The notes under the pieces are model-generated. The model had not been told where the DNA came from. It searched no databases and saw only the letters and a program-made list of their open reading frames with translations. A DNA stretch of 64,000 nt from Allomuricauda sp. CAU 1633 (GTDB taxonomy: Bacteria > Bacteroidota > Bacteroidia > Flavobacteriales > Flavobacteriaceae), in NCBI RefSeq assembly GCF_017313225.1, contig NZ_JAFLNE010000003.1, positions 124,001 through 188,000 of the forward strand. Direction: 5' to 3'. Shown one piece after another: positions 17,646 through 26,883 of the stretch. Position numbers and translations under genes: made by a program. How positions within the stretch are numbered: the stretch's first letter is position 1; each line of letters starts with the position of its first letter.

Positions 17646-19877
17646 ATGATTCCAAAAACTTTTAAAGAGGTCATTGACCTTGGTGACGGTAGAGAAATTT
17701 CTATTGAAACCGGAAAATTGGCAAAACAGGCCCATGGTTCTGTGGTTGTCCAATCAGGCAAGTGCATGTTGTTATGTACCGTTGTCTCCAATTATCAAGC
17801 TGCGGATGTGGACTTTTTGCCACTAACCGTGGATTATCGTGAAAAATTTGCCGCTGCAGGACGTTATCCCGGCGGATTCTTTAAGCGTGAGGCCAGACCC
17901 AGCGATGGTGAGGTATTGACCATGCGTTTGGTGGACAGGGTTTTGCGCCCATTGTTCCCAAAAGACTACCACTCTGAAACTCAGGTAATGATTCAATTGA
18001 TGTCGCATGACGAAGAGGTTATGCCCGATGCGATGGCCGGATTGGCTGCTTCGGCTGCCATTCAATTGTCCGACCTTCCTTTTGAATGTCCCATTTCTGA
18101 GGTTCGTGTAGGTCGTGTTGACGGTCAATTCATCATCAACCCAACATTTGAGCAGTTGAAGAACTCTGATATCGATATGGTTATTGGTGCTTCTGAAGAT
18201 TCTGTGATGATGGTGGAAGGTGAAATGGCCGAGATTTCCGAAGAGGAAATGGTTGAAGCCATCAAATTTGCCCATGAAGCCATTAAAGTACAATGTGCTG
18301 CTCAGGTAAAATTGGCCGAAGCCTTCGGAAAGAAAGAAACCAGAGAATACGAACCCGAGGCTGAAGACGAAGACCTTCAGAAGAAAATCCATGACATGGC
18401 CTATGATAAGGTGTATGAAGTGGCCAAAGCGGGTTCTTCCAAAAAAGAGCGTAGCGAAGCTTTCGCTGCCATCAAGGAAGAAATCAAAGCAAGTTTTTCT
18501 GAGGAAGAGTTGGAAGAAATCGGTGGATTGGTGTCCAAATACTACCACAAAGCCGAAAAAGAAGCCGTTCGTAACCTAACCTTGGAAGAAGGACTTCGTT
18601 TGGATGGTCGTAAGACCACCGATATTCGCCCAATTTGGTGTGAAGTGGATTACTTGCCAAGTGTACACGGTTCTTCCATCTTTACTCGTGGAGAAACCCA
18701 AGCGTTGGCAACTGTTACTTTGGGAACCTCAAGAGAGGCCAACCAAATTGACATGCCATCTTACGAAGGTGAAGAAACATTCTATTTGCACTATAACTTC
18801 CCTCCTTTCTCCACTGGTGAAGCACGACCAATACGTGGTACTTCCCGTAGAGAGGTAGGTCATGGTAACTTGGCACAACGTGCCTTGAAAAAAATGATTC
18901 CAGAAGATTGTCCGTATACCGTTCGTGTGGTTTCTGAAGTATTGGAGTCCAACGGTTCGTCTTCCATGGCAACCGTTTGTTCGGGTACTATGGCGTTGAT
19001 GGATGCTGGAATTCAATTGAAAAAACCAGTCTCTGGTATTGCCATGGGGTTGATCACAGATACCGAAACCGGCAAATTTGCTGTTCTTTCCGATATTTTG
19101 GGTGATGAGGATCACTTGGGTGATATGGACTTCAAGGTAACCGGTACCGCCGATGGTATCACCGCTTGCCAAATGGACATCAAAGTAAAAGGTCTTTCTT
19201 ATGAGATTTTGGTAAAAGCCTTGATGCAGGCCAATGCTGGTAGGATGCATATCCTAAAAGAATTGACCGACACCATTGCCGAGCCAAGACCAGAGGTGAA
19301 ATCCTACGCTCCAAAAATCATTACCAGAATCATTCCTGGTGAATTTATCGGCGCCCTTATTGGTAAAGGTGGAGAGGTTATCCAAGATCTTCAGAAGAAA
19401 TCCAAGACAACCATTGTTATCAACGAAGACCCTGATACCGAAGAAGGTATTGTGGAAATCTTGGGTACCGATCAAGATGGTATCGACATGGTATTGGCCA
19501 AAATCGATGCGTTGATGTTCAAACCTGAAGTGGGAAGTGTTTACGAAGTAAAAGTTATCAAAGTATTGGATTTTGGTGCTGTTGTGGAGTATACCGATGC
19601 CCCAGGAAATGAAGTACTGCTTCACGTTTCTGAATTGGCTTGGGAACGTACCGAAAATGTGACCGATGTTGTGAACTTAGGTGATGTCATCGATGTGAAA
19701 TACTTCGGTATTGACCCCAAGACCCGCAAGGAAAAAGTTTCCAGAAAGGCTTTGTTGCCAAAACCAGAAGGGTATCAAGAAAGACCTCGCAACAACGATC
19801 GAGGTGGAGACCGTAGAGGTGGAGGTGACCGCAGAGGTGGAAATCGGGATAGAGATAGAAAACCAAGAAGGGATTAA
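17646..19877 (+). CDS. pnp: Polyribonucleotide nucleotidyltransferase (PNPase)
   Basis: A 743-residue 3'-to-5' phosphorolytic exoribonuclease. Two RNase PH domains flank an alpha-helical linker; the second carries [18 protein letters not shown] and the phosphate-binding [24 protein letters not shown] domain ([20 protein letters not shown], about 560-620) and an S1 domain ([20 protein letters not shown] to about 695) follow. The last 30 residues form an RGG/RD-rich basic tail, probably an extra RNA-binding extension. It is followed by a terminator and then rpoD. Confidence 0.97.
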   Translation: MIPKTFKEVIDLGDGREISIETGKLAKQAHGSVVVQSGKCMLLCTVVSNYQAADVDFLPLTVDYREKFAAAGRYPGGFFKREARPSDGEVLTMRLVDRVLRPLFPKDYHSETQVMIQLMSHDEEVMPDAMAGLAASAAIQLSDLPFECPISEVRVGRVDGQFIINPTFEQLKNSDIDMVIGASEDSVMMVEGEMAEISEEEMVEAIKFAHEAIKVQCAAQVKLAEAFGKKETREYEPEAEDEDLQKKIHDMAYDKVYEVAKAGSSKKERSEAFAAIKEEIKASFSEEELEEIGGLVSKYYHKAEKEAVRNLTLEEGLRLDGRKTTDIRPIWCEVDYLPSVHGSSIFTRGETQALATVTLGTSREANQIDMPSYEGEETFYLHYNFPPFSTGEARPIRGTSRREVGHGNLAQRALKKMIPEDCPYTVRVVSEVLESNGSSSMATVCSGTMALMDAGIQLKKPVSGIAMGLITDTETGKFAVLSDILGDEDHLGDMDFKVTGTADGITACQMDIKVKGLSYEILVKALMQANAGRMHILKELTDTIAEPRPEVKSYAPKIITRIIPGEFIGALIGKGGEVIQDLQKKSKTTIVINEDPDTEEGIVEILGTDQDGIDMVLAKIDALMFKPEVGSVYEVKVIKVLDFGAVVEYTDAPGNEVLLHVSELAWERTENVTDVVNLGDVIDVKYFGIDPKTRKEKVSRKALLPKPEGYQERPRNNDRGGDRRGGGDRRGGNRDRDRKPRRD

Positions 19878-19902
19878 GAGCCTTTCAAACTAATATCTTG
19901 AG

Positions 19903-19934
19903 AACCCTAGGAAATCCTAGGGTTTTCTGTTTTT
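19903..19934 (+). terminator. Rho-independent terminator after pnp
   Basis: AACCCTAGGA and TCCTAGGGTT form a 10-pair stem around AA, followed by TTCTGTTTTT. Confidence 0.9.
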
Positions 19935-20040
19935 AGGAAATTATTTACAAATAAATTTTAGCAAATTGTAACATTTTGGTTTTTTCTACGTATAAACTAA
20001 TGAGCTTCGGTTCAAAAACTTAATTTGAAGGGAAAATTAA

Positions 20041-20904
20041 ATGAGACAGTTAAAGATTACAAAACAGGTTACCAACAGGGAAACCGCATCGTTGGACAAG
20101 TACTTGCAGGAAATCGGTAAGGTGGATTTGATCACTGCCGATGAAGAAGTAGAGTTGGCCCAGCGTATTAAAGCCGGAGACCAGGTGGCCTTGGAAAAAT
20201 TAACTAAAGCCAACCTCAGATTCGTGGTTTCTGTTGCTAAACAGTATCAAAACCAAGGATTGACCCTCCCCGATTTGATCAATGAGGGGAATTTGGGACT
20301 GATCAAAGCCGCACAACGTTTTGATGAAACTCGTGGATTTAAATTCATTTCCTATGCCGTTTGGTGGATTCGTCAATCCATTCTACAAGCATTGGCTGAA
20401 CAATCCCGTATTGTGCGTTTGCCGTTGAACAAAATCGGTTCCATTAACAAAATCAATAAAACTTTTGCTTTCTTGGAGCAAGCACATGAGCGTGTACCTT
20501 CTGCAGAGGAAATTGCCAAAGAATTGGACATGACGGTGGAAGATGTAAAGCAATCTTTGAAAAACTCAGGTCGACACGTATCCATGGATGCTCCTTTAAT
20601 CGATGGTGAGGATTCCAACTTGTATGATGTATTGCGTAGTGGGGAATCTCCGAATCCAGATAAAGAGTTATTGCACGAATCTTTGCGCACTGAAATTGAG
20701 CGCGCTTTGGAAACCTTGACCCCCAGAGAAGCTGATGTTATCAGGCTTTACTTCGGTTTGGCCGGACAGCACTCCATGACTTTGGAGGAGATTGGGGAGA
20801 CTTTTGATTTGACTAGGGAGCGTGTTCGTCAAATCAAGGAAAAGGCTATTAGACGTCTAAAACATACGTCTAGAAGTAAGATTTTAAAGACATATTTAGG
20901 GTAA
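20041..20904 (+). CDS. rpoD: RNA polymerase primary sigma factor (RpoD/SigA, Bacteroidetes type)
   Basis: The 287-residue housekeeping sigma factor. Region 1.2 ([16 protein letters not shown]), region 2 with the -10 reading stretch ([33 protein letters not shown]), region 3 and region 4 with the -35 helix ([28 protein letters not shown]) are all present. Region 1.1 is absent, as is normal in Bacteroidetes, whose primary sigma recognises TTG/TAnnTTTG promoters; such boxes occur repeatedly in this window. The gene stands alone between the pnp terminator and its own terminators. Confidence 0.97.
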   Translation: MRQLKITKQVTNRETASLDKYLQEIGKVDLITADEEVELAQRIKAGDQVALEKLTKANLRFVVSVAKQYQNQGLTLPDLINEGNLGLIKAAQRFDETRGFKFISYAVWWIRQSILQALAEQSRIVRLPLNKIGSINKINKTFAFLEQAHERVPSAEEIAKELDMTVEDVKQSLKNSGRHVSMDAPLIDGEDSNLYDVLRSGESPNPDKELLHESLRTEIERALETLTPREADVIRLYFGLAGQHSMTLEEIGETFDLTRERVRQIKEKAIRRLKHTSRSKILKTYLG

Positions 20905-20987
20905 ATTGTAAAATTTACACCACAAATTACAGTTAAACTCGTCTTAAATTGTTTTTTTGGCAGGAAAGTTGTAATTTGGATACCTAC

Positions 20988-21015
20988 AACAGTTTATCAT
21001 GACTGTTCGTTTTTT
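20988..21015 (+). terminator. Possible weak terminator after rpoD
   Basis: AACAGT and ACTGTT pair around an 8-base loop and are followed by a T-rich run (CGTTTTTT). The 6-pair AT-rich stem is weak; the stronger hairpin at 21028 follows it. Confidence 0.4.
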
Positions 21016-21027
21016 GATTGATGAATA

Positions 21028-21060
21028 AACTCCGGCTGATTACCGGAGTTTTTTCATTTT
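21028..21060. terminator. Rho-independent terminator between rpoD and the aldonate operon
   Basis: AACTCCGG and CCGGAGTT form a perfect 8-pair stem with a 7-base loop and a T-run. It lies 123 bases after rpoD and 24 bases beyond the end of the convergent aldehyde dehydrogenase gene, so it could end both transcripts. Confidence 0.85.
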
Positions 21061-21084
21061 ATACAATCAAGTTTTTAGGAGATT

Positions 21085-22659
21085 TTATCTCTTTTTCTCC
21101 CCATTTACCAATCGCATTATTTGTAATGGATTCTCCTTTTTCAATTCGGCAGGCAAAATAGCATCTGGGAAGTTTTGATAACAAACTTGTCTCGCAAAAC
21201 GCTCAATGGCTTTTGTTCCAACGGAGGTAGACCGTGAATCTGTGGTTGCAGGATACGGACCACCATGTACCATGGCATGGCATACTTCAACTCCGGTTGG
21301 AAATCCGTTAATCAACAAACGCCCCACTTTTTCCTCCAAAATATTGATAAGCTCCTTGTTGTTCAATAAATCTTCTTCCGTTCCATGGATAGTTGCCGTT
21401 AAATGACCATGCAGGTTTCGGGCTATTTCAAGCATTTCACTGTTATCGGAAGTATTCACCAATAAGGTTGATGGACCAAATACTTCTTCTTCCAACAGCG
21501 TATTGGACAAAAAGTTTTTACCCTCTGTCGCAAATAGATTGGCATTTCCATGATTTCCTCCGGCATCGGCACCTTTGGCCAAGAATTTAACCCCTTGTTG
21601 CGATGACAATTCCTTTACGCCACCGTCAAAAGCATTGTGAATACCTGAAGTAAGCATGGCGGATGAGTTGGATTCCGCTACCAAACTGGTCAATGACGTC
21701 TTGAATGCTTTGGTCTCTTCAGAATCGTGGGCAATGACCACCCCGGGATTCGTACAAAACTGGCCAACACCCAAGGTAAAGGACCCATGAAGTTGTTGGC
21801 TGAGTTCCTCGCCTTTTTCAGCCATGGCACCCGGTAAAATAAACACAGGATTGGTACTTCCCATTTCCGCGTAAACGGGAATTGGGTTCACCCGTCTTGA
21901 GGCAGCATCAAATAACGCTCTACCACCTCTAAGGGACCCTGTAAATCCAACGGCATGAATACTGCTATGGCCTACCAAGCCCATGCCCACTTCGTGGGAA
22001 ATGCCATGAACCATGGAGAATACACCATCAGGCATTCCGGTTTTTTTAGCTGCTGAAATGATGGCTTCCGCTACCAATTCGCAGGTTCCAGGGTGCGCTG
22101 GGTGGGCTTTTACCACCACTGGGCAACCTGCTGCCAAGGCACTTGCTGTATCTCCTCCCGCTACTGAAAACGCTAAAGGAAAGTTACTGGCACCAAATAC
22201 GGCAACCGGGCCCAAGGGACGTAGCATACTCCTAATATCTACCCTTGGAAGCGGTTGTCTATCCGGCATAGCTTCATCAATTCGTGCATCTACCCATGAA
22301 CCTTCCCGTAGAACCGTGGCAAATAATTTCATTTGTCCCATGGTTCTGCCTCGCTCTCCGGTAATTCTTCCTTCGGGCAGACCCGTTTCTGCACAAGCAC
22401 GTTGCACCAATGAATCGCCAAGTGCCAATATTTCATCAGCTATGGTATCCAAAAAGGCTGCTTTTTCGGCTCCCGATTTGTTTTTATAGACCTTGAAGGC
22501 CTTTTCCGCCTTTTCAACGGCTATATTTATTTCTCCTTCAACGGCCTCCGTAAAGGCAGTCTCCAGATTTTCTCCAGTGCTGGGGTTAATTCCATAAAAC
22601 GTGTTGGCCCCTAAGGCCGATTTCTCATTTCCTAGGTAATTCTTGCCTTGTAATTGCAT
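21085..22659 (-). CDS. 2,5-dioxovalerate (2-oxoglutarate semialdehyde) dehydrogenase
   Basis: An NADP-type aldehyde dehydrogenase of 524 residues that would oxidise 2-oxoglutarate semialdehyde to 2-oxoglutarate. Visible are the cofactor stretch VFGASNFPLAFS and VVKAHPAHPGT, the catalytic Glu in YAEMGSTNP, and the catalytic Cys in GQFCTNPG. Length and the VGRLLINGFPTGVEV C-terminal motif match the KGSADH subfamily. It is the last gene of the four-gene operon, 14 bases after the FAH-family gene. The context, more than the sequence alone, fixes the substrate. Confidence 0.88.
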   Translation of the reverse strand: MQLQGKNYLGNEKSALGANTFYGINPSTGENLETAFTEAVEGEINIAVEKAEKAFKVYKNKSGAEKAAFLDTIADEILALGDSLVQRACAETGLPEGRITGERGRTMGQMKLFATVLREGSWVDARIDEAMPDRQPLPRVDIRSMLRPLGPVAVFGASNFPLAFSVAGGDTASALAAGCPVVVKAHPAHPGTCELVAEAIISAAKKTGMPDGVFSMVHGISHEVGMGLVGHSSIHAVGFTGSLRGGRALFDAASRRVNPIPVYAEMGSTNPVFILPGAMAEKGEELSQQLHGSFTLGVGQFCTNPGVVIAHDSEETKAFKTSLTSLVAESNSSAMLTSGIHNAFDGGVKELSSQQGVKFLAKGADAGGNHGNANLFATEGKNFLSNTLLEEEVFGPSTLLVNTSDNSEMLEIARNLHGHLTATIHGTEEDLLNNKELINILEEKVGRLLINGFPTGVEVCHAMVHGGPYPATTDSRSTSVGTKAIERFARQVCYQNFPDAILPAELKKENPLQIMRLVNGEKKR

Positions 22660-22673
22660 GTTTTGGGATTAAT

Positions 22674-23507
22674 TTATCCAATTGTGTTTGTTAATGTTCC
22701 TATGTTATCAATAGTGATATTGATTTCATCATTCTGTGCCAGTGTAAAGTTTGAGTCGGGCACAATACCAGTTCCTGTCATTAAAAAACTGCCGTAAGGA
22801 TAGGTAGTATGTTTGTAAAGGTACTGAACAATATCCTCGAACTTGCGTACAATTTGATCTACTCCTATTTCACCCGAGAAAACCTTGCTTCCATTTCTCA
22901 CGATCTCCAAGTAAATTTTAGAATCTTGGGGAAAAGGTTCGTCGGTGACCAAAATACAGGGACCAATAGCAGCGCTTCGGTCATAATTTTTTGCTTGTGG
23001 CAAGTAGAGTGGATTTTCACCCTCAATACTTCGGCTGCTCATGTCGTTACCAATGGTGTAGCCTACAATCTTTCCTGTGGATGTAATGCAAAGTGTGAGT
23101 TCTGGCTCGGGAACGTCCCAAGTGGAGTCATCACGAATGGCCACTTTATCCAAATGCCCGACCGCTCTGGCCGCAGTTGACTTGAAAAACAATTCTGGTC
23201 TTTCCGCATTGTAGACACGTTCGTAAAAGTCGCCGCCACCGGCTTCTTTAGCTTCTTCCTGACGACCCATTTTACTGTTGTAGTAGGTAACGCCAGTGGC
23301 CCAAATTTCTTGATTTTCGATAGGTTTCAACAAATGATTTGAAACCAGTTCCGGACCATTTTCTATAGGCTGATTTTGATTAATAATGGATTGACACTTC
23401 TGAAAAAGGCTATCATCATTGATGAATTCATCCCAACTTGCGTCACTCAAGTAGAATTTGCCTTCAGCCTGAAGTAAAATCCCTTTAGATGTTCGATAAA
23501 CTTTCAT
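22674..23507 (-). CDS. FAH-family 2-keto-3-deoxy-pentonate dehydratase
   Basis: A 277-residue member of the fumarylacetoacetate hydrolase superfamily. The metal-binding acidic cluster VPEPELTL and the GNDMSSRSIEG segment are present, as is a C-terminal TGTGIVP loop. Family members of this length in the non-phosphorylative pentose route dehydrate 2-keto-3-deoxy-arabinonate or -xylonate to 2-oxoglutarate semialdehyde, which is exactly what the neighbouring dehydratase and dehydrogenase need. It starts 4 bases after the GntP gene. A hydrolase role is possible but fits the operon less well. Confidence 0.8.
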   Translation of the reverse strand: MKVYRTSKGILLQAEGKFYLSDASWDEFINDDSLFQKCQSIINQNQPIENGPELVSNHLLKPIENQEIWATGVTYYNSKMGRQEEAKEAGGGDFYERVYNAERPELFFKSTAARAVGHLDKVAIRDDSTWDVPEPELTLCITSTGKIVGYTIGNDMSSRSIEGENPLYLPQAKNYDRSAAIGPCILVTDEPFPQDSKIYLEIVRNGSKVFSGEIGVDQIVRKFEDIVQYLYKHTTYPYGSFLMTGTGIVPDSNFTLAQNDEINITIDNIGTLTNTIG

Positions 23508-23511
23508 GGTT

Positions 23512-24843
23512 TTAATTTACAAATAGACTTATGATTAATATTGCAATTATCGAGGTCAGTCCAACGACCAAAGTTCCTAAACTCTGAAGCTTGTACCCTT
23601 GACTGACATTCATTCCACTCATCTGGGTCATTACCCAGAAAAAACTGTCATTGGCATGGGAGACCACCATAGAACCTGCTCCAATCGATACTACCAACAA
23701 CGCTTTGTCCATTTCACTTTCCATACCCAAACTTGGCATCATCGGCAACATAATGGAAGCTGTGGTAATTAAGGCCACCGTTGAAGAGCCTTGTGCCAAT
23801 TTAATAGCTGATGCTATTAAAAACGGCAGGAAAAAACTAAGGTTCAAATCACTTAAAGCTTCTCCCATAACATCGGCAATTCCCGAATTTTGGAGCATCT
23901 TTCCAAATACACCTCCAGCTCCGGTTATCAATAAAATATTGGCCGATTCCTTTAGGGCCTTGCCAACCCACCCCTCAGTAGATATTAATTCTTTTTTTAG
24001 CTTTTTGGGTAGTGAAAAAGCCAAAAACATTCCAATGACCAAAGCGATGACCGGCTCTCCCAAAAATTGAAGAAAAGATTGCCATCCAGCAATGTCCTGT
24101 GCATCAATGGTTTTCATTCTTGAGTTGATCATAATCAAGATGATGGGTACCACAATGGGCAAAGAAGCCTTAAAGGCAGAAGGTGCGGTCTTCATTTTAA
24201 GGTCTATGCTTTCCTGAGAAATATCAGGATTTGGCTCAATATAGGTTTTAGCGGCAAACTTTGTGGCAAAAACCAAAGCCATGACCAAGGCCAATATACT
24301 AATTGGAATGGCTAAAGCCAAAACCAAACCTAAATCAGCATTTAAAATCCCTGCAGCGGCAATTGGTCCAGGTGTGGGGGGTACCAAATTGTGGGTCACT
24401 GTCAACCCCATGGCCAAAGCAACTGCTGAACCCGCCAAACTAATACCTGCTTTTTTGGACAAACTTTTGTTCAAAGGGGACAACAAGATAAACCCACTAT
24501 CCGCATATACGGGAATGGATACAAAGTATCCTAAAATTCCCATGGCTGCAGCAACCCGTTTTTTCCCCACTACCTTAATGACTGCTTCTGCGAGTGCATA
24601 AGCACCTCCTGTGTTTTCCAAAAAGGCTCCAATGATCACCCCAAAGATGATGACCAGTCCTATTTTGCCCAACGTTCCGCCAAAACCATCATTGATTGTA
24701 TCCAAAATGAGGCTGTAGTCCATTCCGGCTGCAAACCCAAAAAATATAGCCACTATAAAAAGCGCCAAAAACGGATGCAACCGCAGATAATTGATCATTA
24801 GAATGATTAGGGCAATACTTAATAGTAAATAAACAACTAACAT
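23512..24843 (-). CDS. GntP-family gluconate/aldonate:H+ symporter
   Basis: A 443-residue inner membrane permease with about 12 hydrophobic segments. It matches the GntP family: GNTP-type features are FGFAAGMDYSLILDTINDGFGGTLGKIGL near the start, SIPVYADSGFILLSPL, HNLVPPTPGPIAAAGIL, and the conserved SHANDSFFWVMTQMSGM near the end. GntP proteins import gluconate and related sugar acids with protons. In this operon the cargo is probably a pentonate or hexonate. No outer membrane receptor is adjacent. Confidence 0.88.
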   Translation of the reverse strand: MLVVYLLLSIALIILMINYLRLHPFLALFIVAIFFGFAAGMDYSLILDTINDGFGGTLGKIGLVIIFGVIIGAFLENTGGAYALAEAVIKVVGKKRVAAAMGILGYFVSIPVYADSGFILLSPLNKSLSKKAGISLAGSAVALAMGLTVTHNLVPPTPGPIAAAGILNADLGLVLALAIPISILALVMALVFATKFAAKTYIEPNPDISQESIDLKMKTAPSAFKASLPIVVPIILIMINSRMKTIDAQDIAGWQSFLQFLGEPVIALVIGMFLAFSLPKKLKKELISTEGWVGKALKESANILLITGAGGVFGKMLQNSGIADVMGEALSDLNLSFFLPFLIASAIKLAQGSSTVALITTASIMLPMMPSLGMESEMDKALLVVSIGAGSMVVSHANDSFFWVMTQMSGMNVSQGYKLQSLGTLVVGLTSIIAILIISLFVN

Positions 24844-24869
24844 AAGTGGTGGTTATATTTTGGTGATTA

Positions 24870-26591
24870 TTAATGTAGGTCTCCTTTTACTTCGCTTCCA
24901 GAACCTCCTACCAAAATATCAAGGTCCGCTCCTTTTTCTGCTTGTTCCACATGGTTCAGATAGATTTTTACATACCCACGCTCTGTATGGGGTTTTGGCG
25001 GAGACCAAGCTGCCCTTCTTTTTTCTAATTCTTCCACGGAAACATCGAGATGTAAGCGCCTATTTTCAACATCGAGCTCTATATAATCCCCATTTTGGAC
25101 CAAGGCAAGGTTCCCTCCAATGGCTGATTCGGGAGAGACGTGCAAAACAACCGTTCCATATGCGGTTCCACTCATTCTACCATCTGAAATTCGAACCATG
25201 TCCTTCACCCCCTGCAGAATCAATTTTTCAGGGAGGTCTACATTTCCAACTTCTGGCATTCCTGGATACCCTTTTGGGCCTACATTTTGAAGTACAATTA
25301 CGCTATCCGCATCAATATCCAAATCAGGATCATCCACCCGGGCATGGTAATCATCCATACTGGTAAACACTACAGCTTTTCCCCGATGTTTCATCAGCTC
25401 AGGAGTAGCTGCTGATGGCTTTATCACAGCACCATTCTCACATAAATTCCCTTTTAATACCGCTATCCCGGCCTCTTTTTGAAAAGGGGTTTCCCATTTT
25501 GAAATAACCTCTTCATTATAGCAAACAGCTTTCTCATAATTCTCATGATGGGATTTGCCATTTGCTGTGATAGTTGTATGGAGTTTGGATTTTAATTCTT
25601 TTAGAACAACAGAAAGGCCACCTGCATAAAAATAATCTTCCATTAAGTGTTTTCCAGAAGGCATGAGGTTGACCAAAAGGGGAATTTTGCTTCCTAAATC
25701 ATCAAAATCTTCCAATTTTAAGGGAACTCTCATTCTCCCAGCGATGGCAATCAAGTGGATGATAAGGTTTGTGGAACCACCCACGGCAGCATTCACCACG
25801 ATGGCATTTTCAAAAGCCTCCCGGGTCAGTATTTTGGACAGGGTCAAATCTTCATTCACCATCTCCACTATTCGTCTTCCAGAGAGTTGGGCCATTACCT
25901 TTTTTCGAGCATCAACCGCGGGAATGGCAGATGCCCCAGGTAATGTCAATCCCAAAGCCTCTGCCATGGTAGCCATCGTTGAGGCTGTCCCCATAGTATT
26001 ACAGTGTCCGGCACTACGTGCGGCACATATTTCGGCTTCCAAGAAATCCTCCTCGGTAAATTTGTCTTTTTTCTGTTTCTCCTTGATCATCCAATTGAAT
26101 GATCCTGAACCTATTTCACCTCCCCTAAACTTTCCGTTGAGCATGGGTCCACCAGGTACCACAATGGTAGGCAGGTCCACACTACAGGCTCCCATAATGG
26201 TGGATGGGGTGGTTTTATCACAACCGGTCAGCAATACAATCCCATCTAAAGGATTTGCCCTAATGGATTCCTCTACATCCATACTGGCCAAATTTCTGAA
26301 AAGCATGGTGGTGGGACGCATGATGGTCTCTCCGAGTGACATCACCGGAAATTCCAAAGGAAATCCCCCAGCTTCCAAAACCCCTTTTTTTACAATTTCA
26401 GCAAACTCCCGTAAATGTCCATTGCAAGGAGTCAATTCTGACCAAGTATTGCATATTCCAATTACTGGCCGTCCCCTGAACATATCATCGGGATAGCCTT
26501 GGTTACGTAGCCAAGAACGGTGTACAAACCCCATCTTATCATTGCTTCCAAACCACTCTTTACTACGTAAGTTTTTCTTGTTTGTTTTCAT
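24870..26591 (-). CDS. IlvD/Edd-family sugar acid dehydratase (xylonate/arabinonate type)
   Basis: A 573-residue iron-sulfur dehydratase, first gene of the operon. Cluster cysteines are in GICNTWSELTPCNGH, VLLTGCDKTTPS and SAGHCNTMGTAS, and the catalytic DGRMSGTAYGTVVLHVSPE is near the C terminus. The family contains dihydroxyacid dehydratase (IlvD), phosphogluconate dehydratase (Edd) and pentonate dehydratases; the 570-600-residue length, the opening SKEWFG-like stretch and the neighbours argue for an aldonic acid substrate such as xylonate or arabinonate. Biosynthetic IlvD is unlikely since no ilv genes are near. Confidence 0.85.
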   Translation of the reverse strand: MKTNKKNLRSKEWFGSNDKMGFVHRSWLRNQGYPDDMFRGRPVIGICNTWSELTPCNGHLREFAEIVKKGVLEAGGFPLEFPVMSLGETIMRPTTMLFRNLASMDVEESIRANPLDGIVLLTGCDKTTPSTIMGACSVDLPTIVVPGGPMLNGKFRGGEIGSGSFNWMIKEKQKKDKFTEEDFLEAEICAARSAGHCNTMGTASTMATMAEALGLTLPGASAIPAVDARKKVMAQLSGRRIVEMVNEDLTLSKILTREAFENAIVVNAAVGGSTNLIIHLIAIAGRMRVPLKLEDFDDLGSKIPLLVNLMPSGKHLMEDYFYAGGLSVVLKELKSKLHTTITANGKSHHENYEKAVCYNEEVISKWETPFQKEAGIAVLKGNLCENGAVIKPSAATPELMKHRGKAVVFTSMDDYHARVDDPDLDIDADSVIVLQNVGPKGYPGMPEVGNVDLPEKLILQGVKDMVRISDGRMSGTAYGTVVLHVSPESAIGGNLALVQNGDYIELDVENRRLHLDVSVEELEKRRAAWSPPKPHTERGYVKIYLNHVEQAEKGADLDILVGGSGSEVKGDLH

Positions 26592-26618
26592 TTATTTTTA
26601 TGACTGTCTAAATATACT

Positions 26619-26661
26619 CAATCGATTGCGATAAAAATAAGAGGATTCAGCCTCAAACAAA
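26619..26661 (-). promoter_or_regulatory. Promoter and LacI-like operator for the aldonate operon
   Basis: On the minus strand a TTTG (26658-26661) and TATTTTTA (26632-26639), 18 bases apart, form a promoter close to consensus. Just downstream lies the perfect palindrome CAATCGATTG (26619-26628), with the central CG typical of LacI-family operators, at the expected transcription start. The ATG is 28 bases further. A repressor responding to the sugar acid is an inference; no LacI or GntR gene lies in the window. Confidence 0.5.
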
Positions 26662-26824
26662 ATAAATACGAATCGTGATTTCTTAAACCATCCACCTAAT
26701 CAAAAAAATATCATATTCCTTTACGTAAAGATGCTGATGTTTGCCGTACAAAAGCCGTTGTCTACCTTGCTTTGTCCGAAAACCTTATCCCGATTTCGTA
26801 TTTTCACCTAAAAATTTGTTTTTG

Positions 26825-26858
26825 CCAATGCGCATTGGGGTTTCTCCAAATAAATTTG
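26825..26858 (+). promoter_or_regulatory. Promoter with palindromic operator for the two-component genes
   Basis: CCAATGCGCATTGG (26825-26838) is a perfect 14-base palindrome with a CG centre. A TAAATTTG -7 box (26851-26858) follows, itself inside the inverted pair CCAAAT/ATTTGG (26846-26859). The transcript would start about 20 bases before the histidine kinase ATG at 26884. The palindrome sits between the -33 and -7 positions, where a repressor would block. Confidence 0.5.
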
Positions 26859-26883
26859 GCAAATTTCAAAGAGAACCTCGTTC

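Noticed and set aside
17823..18548. 241-codon minus-strand open frame inside pnp
   Set aside because: Antisense shadow of a conserved gene; phenylalanine- and glycine-rich composition without any domain.
25663..26496. Long plus-strand open frame antisense to the aldonate dehydratase
   Set aside because: It is the complement of a well-supported catalytic gene; the Ser/Ile/Met-rich product is typical of antisense shadows.
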